This document shows positions 8,729 through 17,772 of a DNA stretch of 64,000 bases, piece after piece (the first letter of the stretch is position 1; each line of letters opens with the position of its first letter). A program made the position numbers and the translations under genes. The DNA comes from JBCCQL01 sp039414355. Lineage in GTDB: Bacteria; Planctomycetota; Planctomycetia; Pirellulales; Lacipirellulaceae. The stretch is from the NCBI GenBank assembly GCA_039414355.1, contig JBCDJN010000002.1, positions 73,076 through 137,075 on the forward strand, written 5' to 3'. A model generated the notes under the pieces. That model was not told the DNA's origin, did not search any database, and saw only the letters and a program-made list of their open reading frames with translations.

Positions 8729-10084
8729 ATGCCCTCCAGCCAAGCCCATCGCCTAAAACGCTACGCCGTTGCCGCCAGCCTTCTGGTGGTGTCGATCGGC
8801 TGGTTCACCTTTGGCGGCCGGGGCGATCGTACGCCGTTAGCTCCTCCGCCAAGCGAGTTGAGTTCGGTGAGCACGCGGTCGCTAAGCCGCGGCGCTTCGT
8901 CCGCTACCCCCATTCGGCTCTTGCCGCATCGGCCCGGCGCGGTGTCGCTCTGCCAGGCGCTCGGCCCGGCGGCGCCGCACCCGATCTGGGCAGTCGATAG
9001 CGCGGCGGGTTGCGGCTACGGCGAGGTGGGCTGGGCGTCGCGCGGCTACACCAACTGGCAGTCGTACGCCCAGGGCGAGTACGTCGGCAACGCCCGGTTG
9101 GCTCACGTGCCCGAGTACCGGCTGCGGGTGGACGATCAGATCTCCGTCTTCTACCTGCGGACCCGCGAGATCCAGTCGCGGGACTACGAACTGCAAGTAG
9201 GTGACACCATCCGCGTCGAGTCCCTCACCGCCGGCGCTAGCGGGCCAGCGCTCTCAGCGACCGGCGGGGATCAGTCGAGCGAGGGCCCCGACGACGGCAT
9301 CAACCGCGAGCTGATCATTCAGCCCGACGGCACGATTACCCTGCCGCTGGTCAACCGGGTGACGGCTGCCGGGCGGACGCTGTCGGCTTTGCAGGGCGAT
9401 CTGGAGGAACGCTTCGGCGAGTTCATCAACACACCGGCCATCACGGTCACCCCGCTGGTGGTCAACACGAAGCTGGAAGACCTGCTTGAGACCGTCGACG
9501 CGCGCGGCGGCCTGGCCGGGGGCTTGCAGATCCCCGTTGTCGTTACGCCTGCTGGCAAGATCCAGTTGCCCGGGCTCGGCAGTGTGTACGTACAGGGGCT
9601 CACCCTGGCCGAAGCGAAGCAGGAGATCGACGCCCGCTACGGTCAGTCGATCCCCGGCGTGAGCGTCACGGTAGACCTGACCCAGCGGGCCCAACGCTTT
9701 GTCTACGTTCTCGGCGAGGTTCCTGCGCCGGGGCGGTTCGAGCTGCAGGGGCCGACGACCGTCATGCAGGCCATCGCGCTGGCCGAGGGCTGGAACGTTG
9801 GCGCCAACCTTCGGCAGGTGGTGGTCTTCCGCCGCGGGCCCGACTGGCGGCTGCTGGCCACGATGGTTGACCTCCGCGGCGCCCTGTACGCCCGCCGCCC
9901 AACGCCCGCCGACGAGATCTGGCTGAACGATTCGGACATCGTGCTGGTGCCCAAGTCGCCCATCCAGATGGTGGACGAAGTGATCGAGCAGTTCTTCACC
10001 CGCGGCGCCTACGCCGCCGTGCCCATCGAGATCTTCTGGGGCCAGGGCTTTAGCTCGATCAGCGCTTTGACCAGCGCGAACTAA
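8729..10084 (+). CDS. Wza-like polysaccharide biosynthesis/export protein (SLBB domains)
   Basis: This is a 451-residue exported protein with an N-terminal hydrophobic segment (YAVAASLLVVSIGWFTFGG). From about residue 145 there is a polysaccharide-export domain (YELQVGDTIRVESL, then IQPDGTITLPLVNRVTAAG and LEERFGEFINTPAITVTP). SLBB-type beta-grasp segments follow (TPAGKIQLPGLGSVYVQGLT and RFVYVLGEVPAPGRFELQG). The family forms outer-membrane or envelope conduits for capsule and exopolysaccharide. No Wzc kinase or glycosyltransferases are nearby, so it would be an isolated export unit together with the TPR protein upstream. The 108 bases after it contain the leader of the superoxide dismutase gene. 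Confidence 0.88.
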   Translation: MPSSQAHRLKRYAVAASLLVVSIGWFTFGGRGDRTPLAPPPSELSSVSTRSLSRGASSATPIRLLPHRPGAVSLCQALGPAAPHPIWAVDSAAGCGYGEVGWASRGYTNWQSYAQGEYVGNARLAHVPEYRLRVDDQISVFYLRTREIQSRDYELQVGDTIRVESLTAGASGPALSATGGDQSSEGPDDGINRELIIQPDGTITLPLVNRVTAAGRTLSALQGDLEERFGEFINTPAITVTPLVVNTKLEDLLETVDARGGLAGGLQIPVVVTPAGKIQLPGLGSVYVQGLTLAEAKQEIDARYGQSIPGVSVTVDLTQRAQRFVYVLGEVPAPGRFELQGPTTVMQAIALAEGWNVGANLRQVVVFRRGPDWRLLATMVDLRGALYARRPTPADEIWLNDSDIVLVPKSPIQMVDEVIEQFFTRGAYAAVPIEIFWGQGFSSISALTSAN

Positions 10085-10145
10085 CCATCCCGTTTCGGCC
10101 GCAACACGCGTTGGCGGAGTTTGCCGCTTGGTTGGGGCGTCGGTA

Positions 10146-10179
10146 GAGTGGGGGTGCGTTTTCATCTCCCGCCCCACTC
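10146..10179 (+). promoter_or_regulatory. Hairpin in the leader of the Ni-SOD gene
   Basis: GAGTGGGG at 10146-10153 can pair with CCCCACTC at 10172-10179 around an 18-base loop, just before the ATG at 10194. The bases between the hairpin and the start codon are C/A-rich with no Shine-Dalgarno sequence. It could be an operator, a leader structure or coincidence. Confidence 0.2.
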
Positions 10180-10193
10180 CCCCACGCACACCC

Positions 10194-10685
10194 ATGACGC
10201 AACCCGCCCTCCGCTTTGCGACCCTGGCCGCCGCCCTCCTCCTGCCCGCTAGCTGGGCCGCCGCCCACTGCCAGGTGCCGTGCGGCATCTACGCCGACCA
10301 GCGGCGGTTCGAGGAGATGCTGGAAGACACCGAGACCATCACCAAGGCCATCACCAACATTGGCGACCTGGCCGGCACGCACGACGCCAAGGGCCACAAC
10401 CAGCTCGCCCGCTGGGTGATGAACAAGGAGTCGCACGCCACCAACATCCAGACGATCGTGGCGGAGTACTTCCTCGCGCAACGCGTCAAGGCGGACAAGC
10501 CGCGGTACGTGGAGCAGCTCAAGGCGAGCCACGCCGTGATTGTGGCGGCGATGAAGTGCAAGCAGGGCGCCGACGCGGCGACCGCCGAGGCGCTCAAGAA
10601 GGCGATCCTCGACCTCTACACCGCCTACGAGGGCAAGGCGCCCACCTTCGCCCACACGCACCCGGCGCCGAAGGTCAAGATCTGA
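10194..10685 (+). CDS. sodN: Nickel superoxide dismutase with N-terminal signal peptide
   Basis: The protein has 163 residues from the ATG at 10194 (MTQPALRF). It matches Ni-type superoxide dismutase, which dismutates superoxide with nickel bound by the mature N-terminus. The Ni hook HCxxPCGxY is seen as HCQVPCGIY, with His25, Cys26 and Cys30. It is preceded by a hydrophobic stretch ending ASWAAA, an ordinary signal-peptidase site that would leave His25 as residue 1 and a mature protein of 139 residues. The rest is the expected helical bundle (NQLARWVMNKESHA, SHAVIVAAMKCKQG). Position 3 of the hook is Gln, where characterised enzymes often have Asp. No SodX-like maturation protease is encoded nearby. 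A strong terminator follows. Confidence 0.93.
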   Translation: MTQPALRFATLAAALLLPASWAAAHCQVPCGIYADQRRFEEMLEDTETITKAITNIGDLAGTHDAKGHNQLARWVMNKESHATNIQTIVAEYFLAQRVKADKPRYVEQLKASHAVIVAAMKCKQGADAATAEALKKAILDLYTAYEGKAPTFAHTHPAPKVKI

Positions 10686-10750
10686 CCTAGCGAGTTATCC
10701 ACGGGCAGTGCCCGTTGCTTGACGGCGCCCCGACCGCCAACCACCATTGA

Positions 10751-10784
10751 CCGCGGCGGCTCTCCGCGAGCCGCCGCGGTTTTT
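10751..10784 (+). terminator. Rho-independent terminator after sodN
   Basis: A perfect 12-bp GC-rich stem (CCGCGGCGGCTC paired with GAGCCGCCGCGG) around a 5-base loop is followed by TTTTTCTTT. It lies 66 bases after the sodN stop and before the next gene on the same strand, so sodN is a separate transcript at its 3' end. Confidence 0.9.
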
Positions 10785-10817
10785 CTTTGCAGGGGCTGCA
10801 CTGACGAGAACGAGAAA

Positions 10818-12410
10818 ATGATGAACCGCTGCTCACGCGTACTCTCCTCGGTCGCCCTGCTGGCGGCAACGCTCCTTCCGGCTGTTGCTGCCCGAGCAGC
10901 GGTGAGCTTCACCGGCGGGGTCGATTTCTCTTCCCAATCCGCGGTAACCGTTGGGACGTTCGTGCCGGGCACGCTGACCGTTAGCGGCGGGTCGAGCTTC
11001 TTCGCCGACCGACTGGACGTTGGCTTTGAGGCCCAGGGCGCCGTTACCGTCTCAGGCGTCGGCAGCACGCTCGACGTAGGAGACGCTCGACTAGGCATCA
11101 ACGCGCCAGCGGACGTGTTGGTCGAGGCGGGCGGCCAGATGTTGCTACGCAACCAGTTTACACTCGGCGCCAACGGCGGCCCGTTCAGCACGGCCAACGT
11201 CACGGTGACTGGCCGCGGTTCGACGATTGCGCCGTTTCAGCAAAGCAGTTCGCAGGTCACCCTCTCGAGTGGCCGACTGGCCGCCGAAGACGGCGCTCTG
11301 ATCGCCTTGCCCGGCAGCTCCTTGCAGATCGGCGGTCAGGGCGAACTGGCGGTCGCCGGTGGCGGAACCATCAACATCGGTGACTTCCAGAACAACGGAA
11401 CGATACGCGGCGACGGCACGATTCGGCGGTCTTTCGGAGACTCACGCAATGAAGGCCGCATTGAAGTCTCACCAAGCGGCGTTCTGACGATCGACGGACC
11501 CGACTTCCAATCGATCACCAACGTCGGCGACATCGTTGTGCACGACGGGCGGCTCGTGCTCGCCGACGCTCTGATCAACACCCGGTTTACCTCGTTCGCT
11601 TTCGGGCAGACCGATCTCCGCAACGGTGTCCTTCAGTTCACGAACGTGCCGGAGACCTCGGCGTCTCAAGCCGCCAGCTTTAGCAACAATGGCGTGCTGT
11701 CCGCCAGCGGCGGCTTGAACGACGTGTACGGCACGGTACGAAACGAGCCCCAAGGTGAGGTCGCCGTTACCAACAACAGCACGCTGGTCTTTCACGACAA
11801 GGTGGCCAACATCGGGGGCACCATCAGCGTCATGCCCGGCTCGCGTGCGGTCTTCCTTGGCGGGCTCGACATGGTGAACGCGACTCTGCTAGCCAACATC
11901 GCCGGCACGGGGGACGACACCGGCTTCGGCATCGCCGAGGTGGTTGGCGCCGCCACGCTCAGCGGCGTGGTCGACATCCCGCTTGCCGTGGGCGTGGAGA
12001 CAGAGCTGGGCGATTCGTTCCCGCTGCTGTACGCCTCGGGCGGCGTGTCGGGCGGGCTTGTCCTCGGCGACACGCCCGAGCTACCCGCGGGCCAGCGGTG
12101 GCGCCTAGAGATCGACGCCAACACGGTCTCCGTCGCCGTCGCGGCGCCAACGATCGCCGGCGACTTCAACGACGACGGTGTGGTGGACGCCGCCGACTAC
12201 ACCGTCTGGCGGGACAACCTGGGCGCCGCGAGTGAGGGCTCGATCGCTTTCGCGGGCGACGGCGCCGGGGGCGTGGATGTCGCCGACTACAACCTGTGGC
12301 GGGCGAATCTGGGTCAAGCAGCGCCGGCCGCCGCCGCCACGCCCGAGCCGCTCTCGCTCGCGCTGCTGCTGCCGCTGGTCGCCATGCCCGGTCGACGCCG
12401 AGCTGCTTGA
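10818..12410 (+). CDS. Secreted beta-repeat protein with dockerin-like repeats and PEP-CTERM tail
   Basis: The protein has 530 residues from the ATG at 10818 (a second ATG follows at once). A signal peptide (VLSSVALLAATLLPAVAARA) leads into a long Gly/Thr/Val/Asn-rich stretch of short beta repeats such as TVSGVGSTLDVGDARLGINA and GTIRGDGTIRRSFGDSRNEG, resembling pectin-lyase-like or autotransporter-style helices. From about residue 447 there are two dockerin-like calcium loops (FNDDGVVDAADYTVWRDNLG and a weaker GDGAGGVDVADYNLWRANLG). The tail is PEP-CTERM: PEP, a hydrophobic helix, then GRRR. It is expected to be exported and sorted by an exosortase; none is in the window. Probably a surface or matrix protein; no enzyme motif seen. 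Confidence 0.85.
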   Translation: MMNRCSRVLSSVALLAATLLPAVAARAAVSFTGGVDFSSQSAVTVGTFVPGTLTVSGGSSFFADRLDVGFEAQGAVTVSGVGSTLDVGDARLGINAPADVLVEAGGQMLLRNQFTLGANGGPFSTANVTVTGRGSTIAPFQQSSSQVTLSSGRLAAEDGALIALPGSSLQIGGQGELAVAGGGTINIGDFQNNGTIRGDGTIRRSFGDSRNEGRIEVSPSGVLTIDGPDFQSITNVGDIVVHDGRLVLADALINTRFTSFAFGQTDLRNGVLQFTNVPETSASQAASFSNNGVLSASGGLNDVYGTVRNEPQGEVAVTNNSTLVFHDKVANIGGTISVMPGSRAVFLGGLDMVNATLLANIAGTGDDTGFGIAEVVGAATLSGVVDIPLAVGVETELGDSFPLLYASGGVSGGLVLGDTPELPAGQRWRLEIDANTVSVAVAAPTIAGDFNDDGVVDAADYTVWRDNLGAASEGSIAFAGDGAGGVDVADYNLWRANLGQAAPAAAATPEPLSLALLLPLVAMPGRRRAA

Positions 12411-12442
12411 TACTTTGTGCACGTAGTCATTAGACTGGGGGT

Positions 12443-14890
12443 ATGGAACGCGCCTACCGATGCACGGTTCGCCTGCTGCTGGCCCCGCTCACGTTTGCCG
12501 CGGTCCTGGGCTCAGCAACGCCCCTGACAGCGGCCAACGAGACGGCGGGTGATTCGCCGATCGACTTCGGCCGCGACGTGCAGCCGCTCCTGGCGGCCCA
12601 CTGCTACGCGTGCCACGGGCCCGACGGCGGCGAGAGCGGCCTGTCGTTGACCGATCGCGACGCCGCCCTCGACGCGCTCTCGCCCGACACGCCCGACCAG
12701 AGCGAGCTGCTCCACCGCGTCACTTCGACCGATCCCGATCTGCGGATGCCGCCCGAGGGCGATCCGCTGTCCGATGAGCAGGTGGCGCTGTTGCGGCGGT
12801 GGATCCGCGACGGCGCCCCCTACGCCAAGCACTGGGCGTTTGAGCCGGTGGCGGAAGTCTCGCCGCCCGCGGTCAAAGATGAGTCTTGGGCGAAGAACCC
12901 GATCGATCGGTTTGTGCTTTCCGGGCTCGAAGCGGCCAAGCTCAAGCCCGCGCCTCCGGCGTCGCGGCGGGTGCTCGCGCGGCGGGTCTACTTCGACGTG
13001 ATCGGCCTTCCGCCAACGCCGCGGCAGCTCCAGGAGTTCCTCGCCGACGATCGGCCCGATGCGTACGAGCGGCTGGTCGACAAGTTGCTCGCCTCGCCAC
13101 ACTACGGCGAGAAGTGGGCGCGGCACTGGCTCGACGTGGTCCGCTACGCCGAGACCAACAGCTTCGAACGCGACGCGGCCAAGCCCAACGCGTGGAAGTA
13201 CCGCGACTACGTCATCCGCTCGCTGAACGACGACAAGCCGTACGACCGGTTCATCCGCGAACAGTTGGCGGGCGACGAGCTAGACGAAGCCGACGCCGCT
13301 AGCGATCCAGCGGAGCGCATCACCGCCACCGGCTACTACCGCCTGGGCACGTGGGACGACGAGCCGGCCGACGCGTTGCAGTCCAAGTACGACGACCTGG
13401 ACAGCATCCTCTCCACCACCAGCCAGGCGGTGCTTGGGTTGACCGTGGGCTGCGCGCGGTGCCACGACCACAAGATCGACCCGATCCCGCAGACCGACTA
13501 CTACGGCCTGCTAGCGTTCTTCGCCGACGTGACGCCCTACGCCAAGCGGAGCGACAAGACCACCAACAACCAGTGGGACCTCTCCGAAGCGGGCGTGCTT
13601 GCCGAGCGGAAGCAGCTCACCCAAGAACAACGTCAGGTGCGGCGGGCGATGCGGACATTTGAGCAAGCGGCCATCGCCAAGATGGACGCGCTGGATCAAG
13701 CCCGCACCGAGGGCCACGAGCGTGAGCAGGTGCTCGAGGAGAAGCTGCACTTGTTCGTCACCGCCGACGAGTACCGCGGTTATCGCGAGCAGCAGCAGAC
13801 GGTCGAAGCGATCAACACCAAGCTCGCCGAACTGCCCGAAGTGGAAACGGTAATGGCGCTCGCCAAGTGCGACCCGCACCCGCCGACGATGCACGTGATG
13901 ATGCGAGGCAACCCCCACGCCCCTGGCGAGGAGGTCTCGCCAAGCTTCCCGGAACTCTTCGGCGACGCGCCGCCCGAGATCGCGCCGGCGCCGGAGGGGG
14001 CACGCTCGGCCGGCCGCCGCCGCGTGCTGGCCGACTGGATTACCAGCCCCGAAAACCGGCTCACGAGCCGGGTGATCGCCAACCGGGTTTGGCAGCATCA
14101 CTTCGGCCGCGGCATTGTCCGCAGCGCGAACAACTTCGGCCAACTCGGCACGCCGCCCACGCACCCGGAACTGCTCGATTGGCTCGCGGCGTGGCTGGTG
14201 CAGCACGACTGGCGTCTGAAGCCGCTCCACCGGCTGATGCTCACTTCGAGCACCTACCAGATGTCGAGCCAGGCCAACGCCGAAGCCCTGGCCGCCGACC
14301 CGGCGAACGACCTCTTCTGGCGGTTCAACATGCGGCGGCTCTCGGCCGAAGAACTCCGCGACGCGGTGCTCACGGTCTCCGGCAAACTGAACGACAAGCT
14401 CTACGGGCCGAGCATCTACCCCAAGCTCTCCCAAGAGGTGCTGCAGACCCAAAGCCAGCCGGGCAAGGGCTGGGAAACGTCCACGCCGCGCGAGGCGTCA
14501 CGCCGCAGCATTTACATCCACATCAAGCGGAGCCTGATCCCGCCGGAGCTCGCCGCCTTCGACTTCCCAGAGACCGACACTAGTTGCGAGGCGCGCTTCA
14601 ACACCACGCAGGCGGCCCAGGCGCTGAACCTGATGCACGGCGAGTTCCTGCAAACGCAGGCGAGCCACCTCGCCGAAAGTGTCCGCAAAGAAGCCGGCGA
14701 AGACCTCGACAAGCAGCTCGGCCACGCCCTGCGGCTCACCCTGGGCCGCGAGCCCGACCCGGAGACGATCGCCAGCGGAAGCCGCCTGGTCGCCAAGCTC
14801 CAAACCGATCACGGCAAGACCGACGCCGAGGCACTCCGCCAATGGTGTGTGCTGGTGCTCAACCTCAACGAATTCGCTTACCTCGATTAG
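12443..14890 (+). CDS. Cytochrome c-like / DUF1549 / DUF1553 protein
   Basis: This is an 815-residue exported protein typical of planctomycetes. A signal peptide (about residues 1-31) is followed by a c-type cytochrome-like domain with a heme motif CYACH at residues 54-58 and later LRMPPEGDPLS. A DUF1549 domain follows (PIDRFVLSGLEAAKLKPAPP onward), with a second CxxCH, GCARCHDHKIDPIP, at about residues 337-341. After a charged helical linker (about residues 390-460) comes a DUF1553 domain (PENRLTSRVIANRVWQHHFG, TPPTHPELLDWLAAWL). The reaction is unknown; an extracytoplasmic redox role is inferred. It ends 20 bases before the DUF1501 gene, its constant partner in this phylum. Confidence 0.92.
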   Translation: MERAYRCTVRLLLAPLTFAAVLGSATPLTAANETAGDSPIDFGRDVQPLLAAHCYACHGPDGGESGLSLTDRDAALDALSPDTPDQSELLHRVTSTDPDLRMPPEGDPLSDEQVALLRRWIRDGAPYAKHWAFEPVAEVSPPAVKDESWAKNPIDRFVLSGLEAAKLKPAPPASRRVLARRVYFDVIGLPPTPRQLQEFLADDRPDAYERLVDKLLASPHYGEKWARHWLDVVRYAETNSFERDAAKPNAWKYRDYVIRSLNDDKPYDRFIREQLAGDELDEADAASDPAERITATGYYRLGTWDDEPADALQSKYDDLDSILSTTSQAVLGLTVGCARCHDHKIDPIPQTDYYGLLAFFADVTPYAKRSDKTTNNQWDLSEAGVLAERKQLTQEQRQVRRAMRTFEQAAIAKMDALDQARTEGHEREQVLEEKLHLFVTADEYRGYREQQQTVEAINTKLAELPEVETVMALAKCDPHPPTMHVMMRGNPHAPGEEVSPSFPELFGDAPPEIAPAPEGARSAGRRRVLADWITSPENRLTSRVIANRVWQHHFGRGIVRSANNFGQLGTPPTHPELLDWLAAWLVQHDWRLKPLHRLMLTSSTYQMSSQANAEALAADPANDLFWRFNMRRLSAEELRDAVLTVSGKLNDKLYGPSIYPKLSQEVLQTQSQPGKGWETSTPREASRRSIYIHIKRSLIPPELAAFDFPETDTSCEARFNTTQAAQALNLMHGEFLQTQASHLAESVRKEAGEDLDKQLGHALRLTLGREPDPETIASGSRLVAKLQTDHGKTDAEALRQWCVLVLNLNEFAYLD

Positions 14891-14910
14891 CCGAGGGCTG
14901 AAGGCAAACC

Positions 14911-16350
14911 ATGCGAGATTTCTGCAACCGCACCCGCCGCGAGTTCCTGTGGGAGACCGGCGGCGGCTTTGGCGCCGCGGCGCTAACCGGGATGCTGACC
15001 GCCGACGGCTACTTCGCCCCCGCCAACGCGGCGCCCTCCGCCAGCCCGCTCGCCCCCAAGCAGCCCGCTCTGCCGGCCAAGGCGAAGAGCGTCATCTTCC
15101 TGTTCATGTACGGCGGGCCGAGCCATATCGACACGTTCGATTACAAGCCCGGCATGGTGGGCATGGACAACAAGACCGTCGCGGTCAAAACGTTCGGCCG
15201 GGGCGGCAAGCGGAACGAGGGCCGCATCATCGAGCCGCGGTGGAAGTTCAAGCAGCAGGGCGAGTGCGGCAAGTGGGTCAGCGATCTCTTCCCCAACGTC
15301 GGCCGGTGCGTGGACGACATCGCCTTCCTGCACAGCATGACCGCTGAGAGCCCGATCCACGGCTCGGCCATGCTCAACATGAACAGCGGCAAGCTCATCA
15401 GCGGCTCGCCCGCGATGGGCTCTTGGGTGACGTACGGCCTGGGGAGCGAGAACAAGAACCTGCCCGGCTTTGTGGTGATGCTCGACCCCTCCGGCGGGCC
15501 GATCAGCGGCGCCAAGAACTGGTCCAGCGGTTACATGCCCGCCACGCACCAGGGCGCCACGCTGCGGCACGAGGGCTCGCCGGTGCTCGACCTCTCCCGT
15601 CCGACTGGAACCACCCGGCCGATGCAGCGCGAGATGCTTGACACGCTGGCCGAGATCAACACCCGCCACCACGCGAGCCGCCGCGACAATACCGAGCTGG
15701 CGGCCCGCATCGCCAGCTACGAGATGGCGTACCAGATGCAGATGTCGGCGCCCGAGGCGGTGGACCTTTCCCAAGAGAGCCAGGCGACGCTCGACGAGTA
15801 CGGCGTGAACCAGAAGCCGACACACCACTTCGGCTCGCAATGCCTGATCGCCCGCCGGCTGGTGGAGCGCGGCGTGCGGTTCATCCAGCTCTACTCCGGC
15901 GGCGCCCACCTCGACGCGAACTGGGACGCGCACGGCGACCTGGTCCACAACCACACCACCCACGCCGGCGAGACCGATAAGCCGATCGCCGCGTTGCTGC
16001 AGGACCTCAAGCAGCGTGGCATGCTGGACGAAACGCTGGTTGTCTGGGGTGGCGAGTTCGGCCGCCAACCCACGGCCGAGTACGCCAAGGGCACCGGCCG
16101 CGACCACAACAGCTACGGCTTCACCATGTGGCTCGCCGGCGGCGGCGTGAAGGGCGGCGTGAGCGTCGGCGCCACCGACGACCTGGGCGCCCGCGCCGTT
16201 GAGCGGCCGCTCGAAGTACGGCACCTGCACGCAACCGTGCTGCACCAGTTGGGTCTCGACCCGAACCACCTCACGTACTTCTACAACGGGCTCGATCAGA
16301 AGCTCGTTGGCGTGGAGGGGGCGGAGCCGATCGCCGAAGTGATTGTGTAG
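14911..16350 (+). CDS. DUF1501 family protein, Tat-exported
   Basis: The protein has 479 residues from the ATG at 14911, with a purine-rich GAAGG about 9 bases upstream. The N-terminus carries a twin-arginine signal (RTRREFLWETGGGFGAAALTG). The body is DUF1501, a family related to the sulfatase/alkaline-phosphatase fold: SVIFLFMYGGPSHIDTFDYK near the start, then HGSAMLNMNSGKLISGSPAM and LVVWGGEFGRQP, with HNSYGFTMWLAGGGVKGG near the end. Tat export suggests it folds, possibly with cofactor or metal, before crossing the membrane. It is almost certainly cotranscribed with the cytochrome/DUF1549 gene, and the two probably act together; the substrate is unknown. Confidence 0.92.
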   Translation: MRDFCNRTRREFLWETGGGFGAAALTGMLTADGYFAPANAAPSASPLAPKQPALPAKAKSVIFLFMYGGPSHIDTFDYKPGMVGMDNKTVAVKTFGRGGKRNEGRIIEPRWKFKQQGECGKWVSDLFPNVGRCVDDIAFLHSMTAESPIHGSAMLNMNSGKLISGSPAMGSWVTYGLGSENKNLPGFVVMLDPSGGPISGAKNWSSGYMPATHQGATLRHEGSPVLDLSRPTGTTRPMQREMLDTLAEINTRHHASRRDNTELAARIASYEMAYQMQMSAPEAVDLSQESQATLDEYGVNQKPTHHFGSQCLIARRLVERGVRFIQLYSGGAHLDANWDAHGDLVHNHTTHAGETDKPIAALLQDLKQRGMLDETLVVWGGEFGRQPTAEYAKGTGRDHNSYGFTMWLAGGGVKGGVSVGATDDLGARAVERPLEVRHLHATVLHQLGLDPNHLTYFYNGLDQKLVGVEGAEPIAEVIV

Positions 16351-16536
16351 CCAACCCACGACGCGATCGCCGCGATGATGCCAAGCGACATGGCGACGAT
16401 ATCCGCGTTCTTCTCGTGCGCCCCGCTCAAGCCAGCTGGTATAGTGTCCGCGGGGCGGCGGTACAGCGAAGCGGAGGCGCCAAGCGATGTGGCAATGAAG
16501 CCTGCACCGATAGGCTTCATGAGGCTTGCCCACGCC

Positions 16537-16962
16537 ATGGCACGTCGAGACACAAAGCTGGAGTCCGAAGGGGCCGAGTTCTTAGTGCTCGGTCAGCTCC
16601 TGGTCCGCGGCGTGAGCTGCTACAAGGCTTACACGAACATGCGCGACTACGACCTGGTCGCCAACTCGCCCGACCTGCGGCGAGCCGTTACCATCCAGGT
16701 CAAGAGCCGCTGGGACTCGTCGGCACGCGGTTTCTTCCTGCGGAGCATCTCGACCGACTTCGTCGTTGCGGTCTTCTTGAACATGTCCGCCAGCGACGAA
16801 AGCCAAGGCCCGAAGCCGGTCTACTACGTGCTGCCGCGACGCATCCTCCGCAAGTACTGGCGGCGTGAGAACACCCCGAAGCTGTACTTGCCGGACATCT
16901 ACCGGCTGGAACGCTACCGCTCGGCTTGGCACATGATTGTTGAAGAGCTGCGCCAGCGTTAG
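16537..16962 (+). CDS. Small PD-(D/E)XK nuclease-fold-like protein
   Basis: This is a 141-residue protein from the ATG at 16537 (MARRDTKLESEGAEFLVLGQ). A longer in-frame start at 16375 gives a composition that looks non-coding. After the first helix, DYDLVANSPDLRRAVTIQVK shows the spaced D...QVK pattern of the PD-(D/E)XK nuclease fold, with Gln in place of the usual Glu. Then come strand-rich DFVVAVFLNM and YYVLPRRILRKYW. Several small restriction-endonuclease-like families have this shape; I cannot say whether this one is catalytic. No methylase, helicase or toxin partner is adjacent. The 186 bases upstream (16351-16536) show no clear gene. Confidence 0.65.
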   Translation: MARRDTKLESEGAEFLVLGQLLVRGVSCYKAYTNMRDYDLVANSPDLRRAVTIQVKSRWDSSARGFFLRSISTDFVVAVFLNMSASDESQGPKPVYYVLPRRILRKYWRRENTPKLYLPDIYRLERYRSAWHMIVEELRQR

Positions 16963-17031
16963 CGTAACGCCTTTGATTGCGCCGCTGCCGGGTGGCAACG
17001 GCAACGACCACTTGCACACGAACGACGAAGC

Positions 17032-17772
17032 ATGCCCCGCACCGCTCTCATCACCGGCTCCACACGCGGCCTTGGGAAACAGATGGCGATTGCCCTCGCC
17101 AAGTCGGGCTACCGGGTCGCCATGAACTACTACGGCAACGCCGAGGTCGCCGAGCAGGCGTTCGCGGAGCTGCAATCGATTGGCGGGGAGCACTGCCTCG
17201 TCCGCGGCGATGTGACCGATGAGTCCGCCATCGCCGATCTGTTGGCTCAGATCGAATCGCAGATCGGCGGGGTTGATGTTCTCATCCCCAACGCCACCTG
17301 CGATCAGCCGCTCAAGCCGATCGAGGAGTACGACTGGGCGTTCTATCAGCGGATGGTCGACTTCTTCATCAAGAGTCCGTTCCTGTTAACCAAGGCGTGC
17401 CTGCCGCACATGAAGTCGCAGCGCTGGGGACGCATCATTCACATCACCAGCGAGGTCTTCGAAGGCGCCTGGCCGAACTTCTGCCCTTACATCTCGGCCA
17501 AGGGCGGGCAGATCGGTTTGGCGAAGAGCAACGCGCGCGAGCTTGCCGGCGACGGGATCACCGTCAACATGATCGCGCCCGGGTGGATCCCCGTCGAACG
17601 GCACGCCGACGCGACTGATGCGGATAAGGCGGATTACTTGGCGTCGGCGCCGATGGGCCGGTTCGGCGAGCCGAGCGACATCGCTAATGCCGTGCTTTAC
17701 TTCGCCAGCGAAGAGGCGCGTTTCGTTACCGGCGCCACGCTTGCGGTGAATGGTGGAAGGACGATTTCTTAA
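17032..17772 (+). CDS. Short-chain dehydrogenase/reductase (FabG-like)
   Basis: This is a 246-residue classical SDR, the usual length. The nucleotide-binding TGSTRGLG lies at residues 8-15, the acidic segment after strand 3 is RGDVTDE, and the catalytic set is Ser140, Tyr153 and Lys157 (YISAK). The usual NNAG is replaced by PNAT at residues 86-89. The C-terminus has the typical FVTGATLAVNGGRT. It reduces or oxidises an unknown alcohol or ketone; FabG-like 3-oxoacyl reductases are close in sequence, but nothing nearby suggests fatty acid synthesis. It stands alone on the plus strand, 69 bases after the nuclease-fold gene. Confidence 0.9.
   Translation: MPRTALITGSTRGLGKQMAIALAKSGYRVAMNYYGNAEVAEQAFAELQSIGGEHCLVRGDVTDESAIADLLAQIESQIGGVDVLIPNATCDQPLKPIEEYDWAFYQRMVDFFIKSPFLLTKACLPHMKSQRWGRIIHITSEVFEGAWPNFCPYISAKGGQIGLAKSNARELAGDGITVNMIAPGWIPVERHADATDADKADYLASAPMGRFGEPSDIANAVLYFASEEARFVTGATLAVNGGRTIS

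Noticed and set aside
16296..16553. 85-codon minus-strand ORF with two hydrophobic stretches near the DUF1501 3' end
   Set aside because: The composition is plausible for a small membrane protein, but it overlaps two plus-strand genes, has no ribosome-binding site and no recognisable relative; too weak to list.
17032..17772. SDR gene as the missing fucose-pathway dehydrogenase
   Set aside because: The family fits, but it is about 10 kb away with unrelated genes between; nothing in the sequence links it to the pathway.
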